In this document: positions 31,678 to 43,899 of the stretch, piece by piece | Position numbering within the stretch: the stretch's first letter is position 1 | Layout: each line of letters starts with the position of its first letter | Origin: Strongylocentrotus droebachiensis | Lineage: Eukaryota > Echinodermata > Echinoidea > Camarodonta > Strongylocentrotidae | Direction: 5' to 3' | Length of the DNA stretch: 64,000 nt | NCBI GenBank assembly: GCA_035222895.1 | Contig: JAVYIG010006531.1 | Coordinates: forward strand, 52,431-116,430 | Translations under genes and position numbers: made by a program | The notes under the pieces: model-generated | What the model was told of the DNA's origin: nothing | The model's input: only the letters and a program-made list of their open reading frames with translations | The model's database searches: none

Positions 31678-31893
31678 ATTTGATCAAACGAGTTGGTTTT
31701 CACTGGCTGCCTGCCGCTGCAACAAACAGAGTTGACAAAAGACTTAACTCCGTTTCATTGAAGATCAGCCATGCATCAGGTCTTTCGTCTTCTTTGTGCA
31801 TGGCTGATCGTCAACGAAACGGAGTTAAGTCTTTTGTCAACTCTGTTCGTTGCAACGGCAGGCAGCCAGTAAAAACGAACTCGTTTGATCAAA
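31678..31893. repeat. Foldback repeat, ~85-95-base arms
   Basis: Both ends read TTTGATCAAACGAGTT outside-in. The arms include ACTGGCTGCCTGCCG, CAGAGTTGACAAAAGACTTA and GATCAGCCATGCA, with about six mismatches around a roughly 20-base loop. The ORF at 31680-31919 is produced by the arms and is not a gene. A mariner-like terminus (TTTTTCTGGGACGCACTGTA) lies downstream at about 32215-32234, and could be the end of a larger element. Confidence 0.85.
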
Positions 31894-32339
31894 TTATGGA
31901 AATGCAAGCATTACTTTAAACAAACATAACTTTGTTATTCCTGGCTCATTTTTCCTGATTGAGGTGTCATATGAAAGGGCAGAAATTGAAATTTCTAGAA
32001 ATGTGATTATCTCTTTAAAATTCAAATACCGCCCGCCAAATGACCTTTTGGTTTCCTCTCTTCAAATTGCTATTAATCACTCATGCGTGAGATATGAATC
32101 ATATGAGTTGCATCAAATGAAAGAGGAGGATCTAAGCTTTTCAAATATTATGTGTCATTTATTAATTATAATTGTGATTAAGTTATGATAACACATCGAG
32201 AATTATCGGTTTCGTTTTTTCTGGGACGCACTGTATAATCATTTACTGTTCAGAGATGACTTTTAAAATAATTAGCAATTTTCTAGGTGTTATTTTTTTT
32301 TTGACTCACACGATATTATACATTAAACGCGAGAAAGCT

Positions 32340-32340
32340 A

Positions 32341-32375
<35 letters not shown>
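32340..32375. repeat. (GA)n tract
   Basis: Short GAGAGA run followed by AAGAAGAAG. No associated gene. Confidence 0.9.
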
Positions 32376-32379
32376 AGAA

Positions 32380-33590
32380 GAAAGTCATTAGCTGTGGGGG
32401 TTTTCAGGTTAATGTAATGGATTTGTAGACAGAAATAGGAATACATGCATCTGTCAATCTCAATAATATTATGACACTTGCATAAAACACATCTTTCCAC
32501 CTAATGCAGGATTATAAAGAAAGATATCAGCTAAACTTCTTTCTTTTTTTATTTTAATTGTGCTTGAAAATATAAAATTTCCCGACAAAAACTAGTGCGA
32601 TGTTAAAAGTATTGGATTTCAAGTTACTTTAGGTGGCTTTGTCGACCGACGTCCCAGGGCAGTAGACTGCATTTGAATATTGGCAACGGGTCGGTCATGA
32701 CCTACGAAGAACAATGATCATGCGGGTTTTTCCCCCACTTCTAAGAAACGCCTTTTACGTGTCTATTTCACGTAAGGGGGGTCTATTACCTATCAACAAT
32801 ACTTTGAATTAAACTCCATTGCGACTCTGTATCCATTATGTTGATATCAATTCTTATTCGCGCTCTCCCTCTCCCCCTTTTACTTTCTCCTTCCCTCAGC
32901 GCAACTCTCATTGTTTCCTTTCCCCTTCGGAGAAAGTATCTTGTCTTGCTTCGGAGAAAAAGATGGGCATCTGCTTTTAATTCCTTTTTTGGGGAAGCGT
33001 TTCGCGATAAAATAAACATCGAAATTGGAAGATAAACTTCGTGGAATCGACGATTAACGGCATCATTTTTTCTTCCTTCTTTGTTGCTTTCTTTTCTTCT
33101 AGATTTTCTGTCTTTACGAATTAACTCGCTGATTGTGGACTGGATAGAAACGAAATTATATTTCTAGTTTATTTTTACTATTACGTTTATTAAGATTGAA
33201 AGAAACTTTACTGACCTAGCAAGAATTAGTTATCACCAAAATAGATTGATTGTAGGCCTATATACGTTAATGCATTCAGATTTAAAACATAATTTGGCAT
33301 CATCAAACCCGAGTTATAAAACGCGAATAATGTAATAATTTTGTTTTAGAAAGTGATTTGTTTTGAAACATTTACGGATCTCAAATTCACTGTCCCCCTC
33401 TCTTTCTCTTTTCCTGTCTCTCTACCTCCCCCACTTTCCTTTTCACGCCGGCAGTTATTTTCAATTTCTATGCATGCAATGCTCTCAATATGATTTTCCC
33501 TCGTTCTCAAAGGACTTGCCCCACTTTGTTTTCCTGTTCTTTTTAAAATATATTTCTTTTATTTTCACTCTCCTTCACTTCTCGTAATTT
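32380..33590. other. Non-coding interval, no feature recognised
   Basis: No frame with splice-site or domain support on either strand. I looked here for the upstream lectin-domain exon of the receptor (C-terminal WxWxDG-type signature on the minus strand) and did not find it. Confidence 0.5.
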
Positions 33591-33599
33591 CTTACCCCT

Positions 33600-33968
33600 C
33601 GTTTTACATCCACATGCACCCACACACACATCCACACACACCCACACGCACGATCATCCGGCTACAAACGCACACACGCATACTAATTTTTCTCACATCT
33701 CTCGCTATCCTACTTCATTGTTTCCCATACCCCTTTCCTTTCTCCACGCTCTCTTTCCACACACACGCACACAAACTTTTCTCTCCCTCTCTCCCTTACT
33801 TACTTTCTTTTTCCATCCCCTTTTTCTTTCTCCGCCCTCCGCTTCTCACTATCCACGCGCACACACACCCTCACATACGCACACCCCCATACATTTAATT
33901 GTATATCTCCCCTCCCGAGCTTCTGTCCCTGTCCCGCCCTCATTTCGTTGTTTATCCACCTCTCTCTC

Positions 33969-34026
<58 letters not shown>

Positions 34027-34030
34027 CTCT
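33600..34030. repeat. CA-rich then (CT)n simple sequence
   Basis: CACACA-rich DNA (33611-33880) followed by a clean CTCTCT tract (33960-34022). The Ser/Leu- and Pro/His-rich frames are artefacts of composition. Confidence 0.95.
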
Positions 34031-34534
34031 CACACCTTTCTCACATCATCCGTAATGCACCTCACCCGAACGTGTACTATTCACTCCACCCGTCGTGTTA
34101 TCGCTATCTCCGCTGGGCGGGCATCGTGAAAACATAAACCAACCATAAATACCCTGCCAGGGCTGTCGAGTGTTAAAAAGTCCGGATGTTTTCGGAAATG
34201 CAGATCGAGAAGAAAAATGGCCCGGGGGTTCAAAGATATGAGCTTTCGAAAATCAAAGCAGCACATTTTCGCGGTATTGTGGTTTCCATCTCATGCCTCG
34301 CCAATCAATCCGTCCAATTTGGTGTTTAACGAAAATGTGACGGTGTGAATTTCAATACGAAGCACTTCAAAGTTGTCGTGCAATTCCATAATCTTGATCA
34401 TGTTTAACGTACGTCGTTTGCTACTCATTTCTTGATGATGTTCTCCTGTTTCAAATTTGAAACGAGATTTTCAGAAGCTCCCAGCTCTGTCTCAACTTTT
34501 GACCTTATACTCTGCATGAGTCAAGCCAATAAAG

Positions 34535-35090
34535 TCGTCGTCATCGTCACCATCATTATTATCATTGTCGCCATCATCATCATCATCAACATCAGCATCA
34601 TCATCATCAACATCATCATTTTTATCACCATCATCACCATCATTATTAATTTGTGTTACCATTGTCATCATTACGATTATCATTGGCAACATTATCATCA
34701 TCACCATGTTATCATCATCATTACAATCATCTATATCATCATTATTATTATCATCATCATCTTCTCCTTTATATCATCATCATTTCATCATCATACTTAT
34801 CACCATCAATATACAGTTGATAACTATATTATTTATGTCCTTTGTACATTAATTTTTCTTTCTTCTCGCAACTCAAGAATGAAAGGGGCTGGTTGAATTA
34901 ATATATCACTCTGTAACTCTGGACAACTCAATTTTCACATACTAAGTTTCAAAACTAAGAAGCATGTGCGTAATTTAGTTGTTAACTGTATAACCTTCTT
35001 AGCATTATAATCACTATCATCATCACCATCTTCATCACAACAATCATTATCACTTTATTATCATCATCATCATCATCAACATCATTATTT
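34535..35090. repeat. (CAT)n/(TCA)n microsatellites
   Basis: Two interrupted CAT-type tracts at about 34540-34810 and 35005-35090. Neighbouring sequence up to 37090 shows no convincing gene. Confidence 0.9.
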
Positions 35091-37133
35091 AGCATCAACC
35101 GCATCTTCAACCTCCCTCTACTCCTATTTCTCGTCATCACCATCCTTTGTTTTACAGAGGTATTCAGGTGTGTTTTTTCTACCTTGGAGGATAAACATGG
35201 TAAATCTTCAGAATTGGCCTTCTGTTATAATCAGTTATCCTTTATAAAAGCATGTGAATTCCAACTGATGACTGTGTGCCCTTTACCAATAAATGTCCTT
35301 CACCTTCAGAGGGTAACCGTCCTTCTTAACCTTCTAACCCATGAAAAAGGGTTCCTTTTTTGTTCTTGTGAGTTGTGACCTTCATTATGTTGAAGTTAAA
35401 AGTTCTACTGCACTTTCAAAATCATTCACTTTCTATTTCCCCCATCGATCCTCTCCCCCCGGTCTTTAATCAGCCTTAGTCCGCATCGCAAAGCCGACCT
35501 CTGTGCAAGAATGTCATGTTCATCGATAATGCAAATTACGGTTCTTTAAAGATAGAGTTGACTGGGCGCCGTCTGATAAACAGTATGTTGCGACCGATTC
35601 AAATCGGTTGAGACTTGATATCAATCGCAACTCTGTTCCAGAACCCAAACGGATAGGAGTTTGTAAGTTTGCGATTTATTGGAGGACTGGTTATCAATCC
35701 GGGTCACTCGCAACTCATACACGTCCCTGGTAATGCGACTGCATTTGAAAAGAACGCCTAAAAGAATTTAGGAAAGGTTATCCGTTGATTAAGTAACAAA
35801 GTACTTTATAATGATATTGATGTATACTTTGAGGTTTTTGAACACTCAAAATGAAAATGCAGTTTACTAAATCTCGCTGATAGTCATTGTATACACAATA
35901 ACAGGTGCGGGTATTTGGAATTACATGTACACATGGCTGGCATGAACGTTTGATTCCAACTTTAGATCTAGTTTCCGTCATATTTTGAATTAGGAGAACA
36001 ATCCTTTCTAGGAGTCTTTTTGACCGTGATATTCTTCCGAATTAACAACAGCACAAAAAGCTCACAAAACATATTTTTCTATTTTTACCATAACACAACC
36101 TTCTCTTTAAATCCAGGAGGGCGCAGATTGAATATAAAATGAATATGAAATTAATGTCACATCTTTATTGCCCGTCACTTCTGTAATCGCTAGGTATGAT
36201 TCAATTATGAAGTCTTTCGGATGGTCAGGGACACAAGACCTTTCTATTTCGACCTTCTTTGACGGCCACCGCAGTATAGAAAGGAATAATTATTGGTTAT
36301 GTCACTTCATTTTTGCCATATTACCCAACGTGATTCAATTTGCTCTTGTACATGACATAATGATTTGCTTTGTCCTATACAGTCAAATCTGCATGGAAAG
36401 ATGTTTTTATACGAAGGTAGTCTTTGATATACAGGCAACCTTGAACATAATGTTTCAGTGAAAAAACAGTTTCAAGATATTTTATGTAGAGGTGATTGCT
36501 AAACTTGAAAACTGCAAAAGAGAGAAATCATTCAGGAACAGCCCCCCCCCCCCGATCAAATCCAATAAAAAGCAGTGGACGCATCTGTAAAATTGCGCCT
36601 GTCTGGAATACTCCCCGGGGAGTGGAGATTGTGCACGCATTGTGTGCGGGGCAACCCTGAATCTGATGAATGTGGTAATGATACATTAATTTGTATAGAT
36701 GTATTAAGTACTATATAAAACCATTTTATCAGTATATCATGAACACTTTTCTAAACTCTTGAATTCCATTGAGATTTTAAATCTTAACAGAATGCAAGGG
36801 TAAAGTTACAATAAAAAAAGAGCCACTTGCATTTTCACCGGCTTGACGTTATCTATAAAGAATTAATGTCAAATGAAAATGAGTTTATGGGTTGTCCAAA
36901 TCCTTTTAAAAGTCGGTGAATAATGGGAATATATACGTGATTTGCATTGAAATGGCAGACATCTTTATAATCGATAATTCAAAAGGCTTAACGTGCGTTT
37001 GCATATAAAATCGCTAAATAAACCTTCGAAGATGACAATTTCTTTTCCCATTAATACCACAGAAAGTTTCAACGATTTGTATTCCTTTCTCTATGTGCCC
37101 CACTTTAAATAACGTTATTCAACATTTCTTCAT

Positions 37134-37465
37134 CTTTTATTTCTTCTTCTTCTTCCTCCTCCTCCTCCTTTTCTTCTTCTTCTTCTTCTCCTTCTTCTTC
37201 CTCTCCTTCTTCTTATTCTTCTTCTTCTTCTTCTTCTTCTTCTTCTTCTTCTTCTTCTTCTTCTTCTTCTTCTTCTTCTTCTTCTTCTTCTACTTCTACT
37301 TCTTCTTCTTCCTCTTCTTCTTCTTCTTCTACTTCTCCTTCTCCTTCTTCTTCTTCTTCTTCTTCTTCTTTTTCTTCTCTTTCTTCTTCTTCTTCTTCTA
37401 CTTCTTCTTCCTCTTCTTCTTCTTCTACTTCTTCTTCTTCTCCCTTTTCTTCTTCTTCTTCTTCT

Positions 37466-37500
<35 letters not shown>

Positions 37501-37586
37501 TTCTTCTACTCCTTCTCCTTCTTCTTCTTCTTCTTCTTCTTCTTCTTCTTCTTCTTCTTCTTCTTCTTCTTCTTCTTCTTCTTTTT
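37134..37586. repeat. (TTC)n / (GAA)n tract, about 450 bases
   Basis: Near-pure TTC triplets with sparse TAC, CTC and CCT interruptions. The plus strand is almost all pyrimidine for about 450 bases. Poly-Phe and poly-Arg frames arise from it and are not genes. GAA/TTC tracts of this length can form triplex DNA. Confidence 0.97.
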
Positions 37587-37599
37587 ATATGCTTTGCTC

Positions 37600-40500
37600 T
37601 CATTTAGCACCCTGTTACACCTACAAATAATGCAGATTCAGCAGTGGTCTTTTCTCTAAATGGAAATCTCCGAAATCTGACCACTTGAACTGGATCTACA
37701 GAATATACATGTAATACTAATGGTATTGAAATAAATAAAATACGGAATACAATATCCGAGGCTACCCAGAAAGCGATACACTTCAGTGCATACTGCATTT
37801 AAATCAACTACTAACCACACGAGCTTTTTGAAGTGTTTTCATAATGTTATTAAAGGCACAACAAATTTAACTCCTTTAGATCAGAATAGCTGTTGGAACA
37901 CGAAGGAGATTCATTTTGGAAGGTGATATGAGGGAGCATGCTTCAAAAGATAGGTTACTTCTACCAGTATCACATATATATCATAAATACGAGATGGCGC
38001 CAATGGTAGCACGTATACGTCAATATTCCATAGACAAGGTGTTACAAAGATTTGAGCATAACGATGATGTTTAACCAAAGAAGATAGATCACCTTGCCAA
38101 AGTAATGTAGCACGCGTCCTGCGCGATCGCCTTCCTATAGCCACGTGTCTTTATATTATGCTTTTGGAAGGACTGAAGTTACGCGGTAGCTCTATTTCAT
38201 GACTATTTCGGGCTCATAAAATGACAGAGATATGAATGAACACTGTTCCTTTCTGGCAAGCCTGTTGCAGTTAGACTTACGGGCATACTCTTGCCTGGAG
38301 ACTGACTCGTGTCAGAATATTCAAATTTCCGATCTCCGAATATTTGGAGCGAGCGAAGGGAGAGAGCAAAATTATGAAAACCTATTCTTGCGAGAAATGA
38401 AATTTCGTCATTAGTTTACTAGATGAGATGTAAAAATATATGTAAACTATCTCGATGCCTGAGCATGAGTTGACGGCTACCTGATTGTGGGTAATTTCAC
38501 AATTGTAGGGGGGGGGGGAGGGTTAATGGTTAATGTGAACGAATGTGTAGACCAAGCCCCCTACCTGCCTCGTAATCGTATGCCGTTACATGCGATTATT
38601 GTATCTCTTTTGAATCGCTTCCAGCAAAATGTTAACAAACAAACAACAACAACAATGCAGATCTATTCATTGGAAAAACTAAATTGTATTTTAAACCATA
38701 TCTTTGAAAAGAAATATTTCACTTGGATTTTTTTTAGAAATACAGTATTAATTCATTGGTTTTTAAAGAGATATACATCGACTCCGATTAGAAATCACTA
38801 TTTCTTTTTAAACAAAATCTATAAATCCCTATAAGCAAGAAGAAGTACTATATTAATATTTGCTTCCTCACCAAATACACGACGTGATTTTCCACTCAAA
38901 ACAGAAGATTCAAATCATTAACTTTTTTTAATATAATGAAATTGTTTACGATTAGAATATATAAAACCATTACAATGCGAATAAAATATTAGTACAATCA
39001 TCAAGATTAAAAAAAAAAAAAAAAATCGTCTGATTTTAGAAATTAATTATAATAATGTGGAGAACACCTTTGTTTTGTGAGAGAAAATGAAGGCAAAAAC
39101 AAGGGAAGGAAAATAAAATTAAATTAAAGCCCTAGAATATAAGGAATGAAAAGAATTCATTCTCCTCTTACCCTTCCCTGCATAAAACCTACACAATCTC
39201 AATCCCTCCCCCTCCCATCCGAGAACATGGATAGCCTTTACAACTTAATAAGAACAGGAAGAACAGTTGACGTACAATGACTATTAGGTTATGTCCGGGA
39301 TTATGTATCGCCTGGTAAATATATTTCTCTGATGCAATGTGTGCCGATGCCGGCGTCTTAAGGTCAGATGAAGCACCATTAAGATGCGATCAGAAAACAC
39401 TTTAATGAGTTCACATACCGGGATCCTATTTATCATGTCTTTATTCTCATCAAATTGTCATGCCTTACGGTCGAAAACAACTCCCCTTTGTCAATTTATC
39501 TGGAAATATTTTGAATGTTCAATACCCCAGAGTGGAATTATTTTGAATCTTGATGGTAATTTGGTAACGGGATGAAAAGTATTGATGCCCTCTCCCCCCT
39601 AAAAAGAAACGTCTAGGTATCATTCGGCTTTAGCATTAAAAGGTATGGAAAAAGTGCCAACAGAAGAAAAACAGAAGAAAAAAGGGTATACAGAGCGAAT
39701 GAAAAGGATGGGAGAGGAATAAGTGAGAGAGAAAGATAGATAGAGAAAGAGGGATAGATAGACATGATGGAGGGTAATAGGGAACCATAGATAGACGTTA
39801 AAAGAAAGGGATGGAAGGGCGAGGAATAAAGAGAGAAGGAGATAGATTTAGAGATCACGAGAGAAAGAAAAAGAGAGACAAAGAGAGTCTCGGATATAGA
39901 TAGTTAGGTAAAGACAAAGAGTGAGTGAGAAAGAGAGAGAGAAACAGAGAGAGTGTGAGAAAGAGAGTTAGGTGGGGAACAAAGTGGAATAAGTATGAGA
40001 AACTTGGTTGAACTCTTGATTTCTTTAATTAACTCACGTGTATGGATGAGAGGACTGAAATGGAGTTTTGAATATAACTGGGAGAGAAGGAAAGAGAAGA
40101 GACATCAAACGAAATATCAGACAAATTAACCAGCTTGTGAATAGATGAAAGAATTACAGGAAAATCATGCACATTTTCTTTTAATGAACCAGCACACTTG
40201 GGTTTTTCAAAAGGTTGGTCACAATGCCCTTTCAATTTTCCAAGAAACGAATTCCGTGTAGAAAAGATAATTTAATGATTACATGAATTAAATGCAAACA
40301 ATAGTGGATTTAAAACTGTCCGATAAGTTTCTTGAATAAAAAAAGGACGACGGAAGTGGAGGGATCCCCGAGCAGGTTATACAACTGGGAAATCATCTAC
40401 ACATTCTAAAGTAATCTCCTTCATTATGTTTCTCTTTTGCTCATGAAATTCTACTAACACTGCTTGCGGAACTAGTATTATACTAATCTTCAATTACAAA

Positions 40501-41850
40501 ACTAGCACACCTGGAGTGTGTCACTAAATATTTTGGAAATCTTTTATTCGGCAAAATCAATCGCCCTTGAGCATGAATGAATCGTTAAACTAAACTTTTT
40601 TTTCGGGTTTTAACTCGAACCTTTTCCTTTTGGATGACGCCAAAGCAGAGTTAATTTCAGATACAAGCATATTATGTAAGCTATACGCTCTCCTAAAATT
40701 CCTAAAAGATACAACCCCATAGCCGTTATAAAACTAGTGACTGTATAGATCTCTCGCTCCGAGCGTATTACATGCATGGCCAAAGTAACAATGTTTGAAC
40801 CGGCGGAAATCGGTCTTTAAGCGTGGAGCGGGTGGGACATTTTAATATTGTACTCCAGATATTTCCGACGAGTAAAGGAATAGAAAAGGTCATAACATTT
40901 TCATTTCTTTTGGAGGGAGGGGACGTTTCTTTCCACCGAGAAATTAATTCATATTCATAATTTATTGACGACAATCCAAACAAAGGTTCATTTTCATTTT
41001 TGGAGTTGGCACTCGTGTGTGAGTGTAGAGAGGCGGAGGGAGGGGGATGATGGGGGTGTCCCCATCTCCCCAGGGGTCGCCACCCATAAGTGTGGGCTAT
41101 GTTCACAAATTGATGTCAGTTAGCACAGCTTCTGCCACCTGTGTGTGATCTGGTGTACAAACAGACGAGGTCAAACGCCTTGTTATCACTCCAGATCGAC
41201 AGAAACCGCCAAAAATGTCCGACGTAGGCTTCCAATCAGAAGTTGGAAATTATCATCGAGGATCATCGACGGATTGGAAGTCATATTCAAAGACCTATGA
41301 TGTCGAAAATCTGAAGCTAAAGAGAAAAGAAGTGCGTACGAGGCTCCGTTCGAGCAATAGTAAACAAAAACAAAACAAACATCTTATATAAGTTGATTAA
41401 TCGTTATCTTGACCGTTAGGCACAACTACGAAAAGTCTTTGGCGAGGCAAATAGAAGAAAACACAGCAAACTCGTCAATTTGATTTAGGGGAAAGGTTTG
41501 AGAGTTCGGGAACATGAAGGACCTGTGTAGTGGAATGCGTGTTTCCTTTGCCCGACCTAAATGGACCGGGCATGACCAATAAATCAATCTGTATTCAAGC
41601 TCAGTGTTTTAGGTGAAGGACCATGAACCACTCGAATTCTATTTCATCCTCTCCCCTTATAGCCCAAAATGGGTGTTAAAATGTAGAACCCAGTGACCCA
41701 CTTATACTTTATTATTCTCGGAGCGTCATACGACGAGAAAGAAGGACAGCCGAGCAGAGAAAGACAGAGAGGTAGAGATAGAGACAGAGCAAAAGCAATG
41801 GAAAATAAATTGTAATTCTCTGCTCTGTTACAAAACTTAAGGTATAATGC
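37600..41850. other. Non-coding interval
   Basis: No supported exon. It contains a G-run (38507-38518), an A-run near 39010 and GA-rich patches at 39660-39990. The region around 40780-41380 has slightly higher GC and could hold a promoter or exon, but nothing is demonstrable. Confidence 0.5.
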
Positions 41851-41869
41851 AAAGCCAGAAGCAGATATA

Positions 41870-42060
41870 GGGAGGGAGGGAGGGAGGGAGGAGGAGGAGG
41901 AGGAGGAGGAGGAGGAGGAGGGGGAGGAGGAGGAGGAGGAGGAGGAAGAAGAAGAAGAGGAGGAGGTGGAGGAGAGAATGAGAGAGAGAGAGAAAAAAAG
42001 GAGAGGGAGAGAGAGAGAGGGGGGGGGGGGGGGGGGAGTGAAAGAGAGACAGAGTGTTAT
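41870..42060. repeat. (GGA)n/(GA)n and poly-G tract
   Basis: GGGA units, then GGA triplets, GAA triplets, GAGAGA and a run of about 18 G. Purine-only strand for about 180 bases. Confidence 0.95.
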
Positions 42061-42149
42061 GGACGGATGGCATTGTTGACAATAAACAATATTGCATCAA
42101 AACAAATTAAGATTTTTGTATAGGTAAGATTCATCCAAGGTAGTGAATA

Positions 42150-42720
42150 TTGTCCTATTTGTAGATTGCTTTCCGATTCGCTATGTTTACATCTACTTTA
42201 GATCTAAGGTACTATTCTATGTTGTGCCCATACTCAGGAAGCAAAATATGAATCAAACACAAACCTAAAGGTGATGTTGGGAGGGGGGGCACTAAGACAA
42301 ACAAATTGAAATCTGATCTATGATTCGCTATCTGATTCGCTCTGTTTACATCTACTTTAGATCTAGGGTACTATTCTATGTTGGGCCTTTTACAGGAAAC
42401 AAAATATGTATCAAATCGAAACTAGAGATGATGATGGGAGGGGGGGGGGGCAATCAGACAAACAAATTAGCTTCTGATCTATTATTCGCCGTCTGATTCG
42501 GTTTGTTTACATCTACTTTAGATCTAAGGTACTATTCTACATGTATGTTGTGCCCATACTCAGGAAGCAAAATCTTAACACTAAATAAAACTAGAGACGA
42601 TGGGGGAAGGGGGGGGGCACTAAGACAAACAAAATTAGCATCTAGTCTGGTATAGCAATGTTGAACCAGTTTGCCATGTTTACATCTACTATAGATCAAG
42701 GATATACAATACTGTACATA
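42150..42720. repeat. Tandem repeat, four ~160-base units
   Basis: The block TTTACATCTACTTTAGATCT followed by GGTACTATTCTA recurs near 42185, 42346, 42505 and (diverged) 42680. Each unit also has GGAAGCAAAAT-like and G-run/CACTAAGACAAACAAA segments. The units differ in the length of the G-run. Confidence 0.85.
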
Positions 42721-42769
42721 AATTATCAGTGACATATAGGTATAAGGGAAAACAATATGACAGATCGAG

Positions 42770-42861
42770 ACAGGAAGAGAGAGGGGTACATAGAAAGAAG
42801 GAGAAAGAGAGAGAGAGAAAGAAAGAGAGAGAAAGAGAGAGAGATAGAGAGAGACAGACAG

Positions 42862-42904
<43 letters not shown>

Positions 42905-43205
42905 GTGAGAATGAGACGGAGAGTCTCTATAAGGCCCCACCCCCAGAAAATATATACATAATAAAGAAATGTTCTTTACATCACAGTTCAAGTTCTATAC
43001 CACATTCTGAGATAACTGGGCCTCTGTGAACTGCCAGTATTGATTTTCACCTCAAAATCACAGCACAGTAAACAGAGAACACCTGCCAAGACTTGCAACA
43101 CTTTACCACACTAGCTACCACCACTAATAAGACTAGTGCGGACGAAAATCAAACATTCGAGAAGATGTAGCATGGGAGGAAATAAATATCAGGAAAGGGA
43201 GATAA

Positions 43206-43237
<32 letters not shown>

Positions 43238-43385
43238 GGATAGATAGATACATGACATAAGGATAGAGAGGAGCTAATACAAAAAAGAAAAAATAGAAAA
43301 AATAGCATGAGATGGAAGAAAAGAGAAAAACAACAGTTTATGGAGGAAAAGGGAAAGAAAGAGAGAAAACATGGAGAGAGAAAGA

Positions 43386-43422
<37 letters not shown>

Positions 43423-43600
43423 GGTGAGATGAAAAGAGATGCGGGAGACAGCAAGGAAGCTAGAAAAGTAAAATAAAATAAAACAGAACGAGGGAGAGGA
43501 GGTTCAATAGATATCGAGGAAAAGATTGAGAGAGAGATATATAAAGAAAGGAGGGAGAGAGAGAGGAGAGAAAGCGGGGAGAGATAAAGGGAGAGAGTTG
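42770..43600. repeat. GA/GACA-rich simple sequence
   Basis: (GA)n with GACA patches at 42770-42910, 43205-43240 and 43370-43420, with AG-rich sequence between. Apparent Arg/Glu and Ser/Leu frames are artefacts. Confidence 0.9.
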
Positions 43601-43899
43601 AATAATGAAATCATTCTTGTCAAGGTTTTTGAACAAAATTCCCCGGAACGCTCTGTTTAATAATGACTAACACATAGCCTTCTACCACAAGCAAAACCCA
43701 ACTCCCAGTCGTGCAAAAAACCAATCCACTTCTGACACAGAAACGTGTGATATTTGACGACATGGCCTATATTTGTTTTAGGTTGTGTACATTTATTGTA
43801 AGTGACAGCATGATGTTTAGTTGTTCCAGATAGCCGAAACAAAATGACGGTGTCTTTGAGCGTGAAACAGGAATACTGAGGAATCATGAGGGGAGAAGG

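Noticed and set aside
33614-34137. Ser/Leu-, Pro- and His-rich frames
   Set aside because: Composition artefacts of CA and CT repeats.
37093-37659. 188-codon poly-Phe frame and its poly-Arg counterpart on the other strand
   Set aside because: Translation of a (TTC)n tract; no unique sequence on either side.
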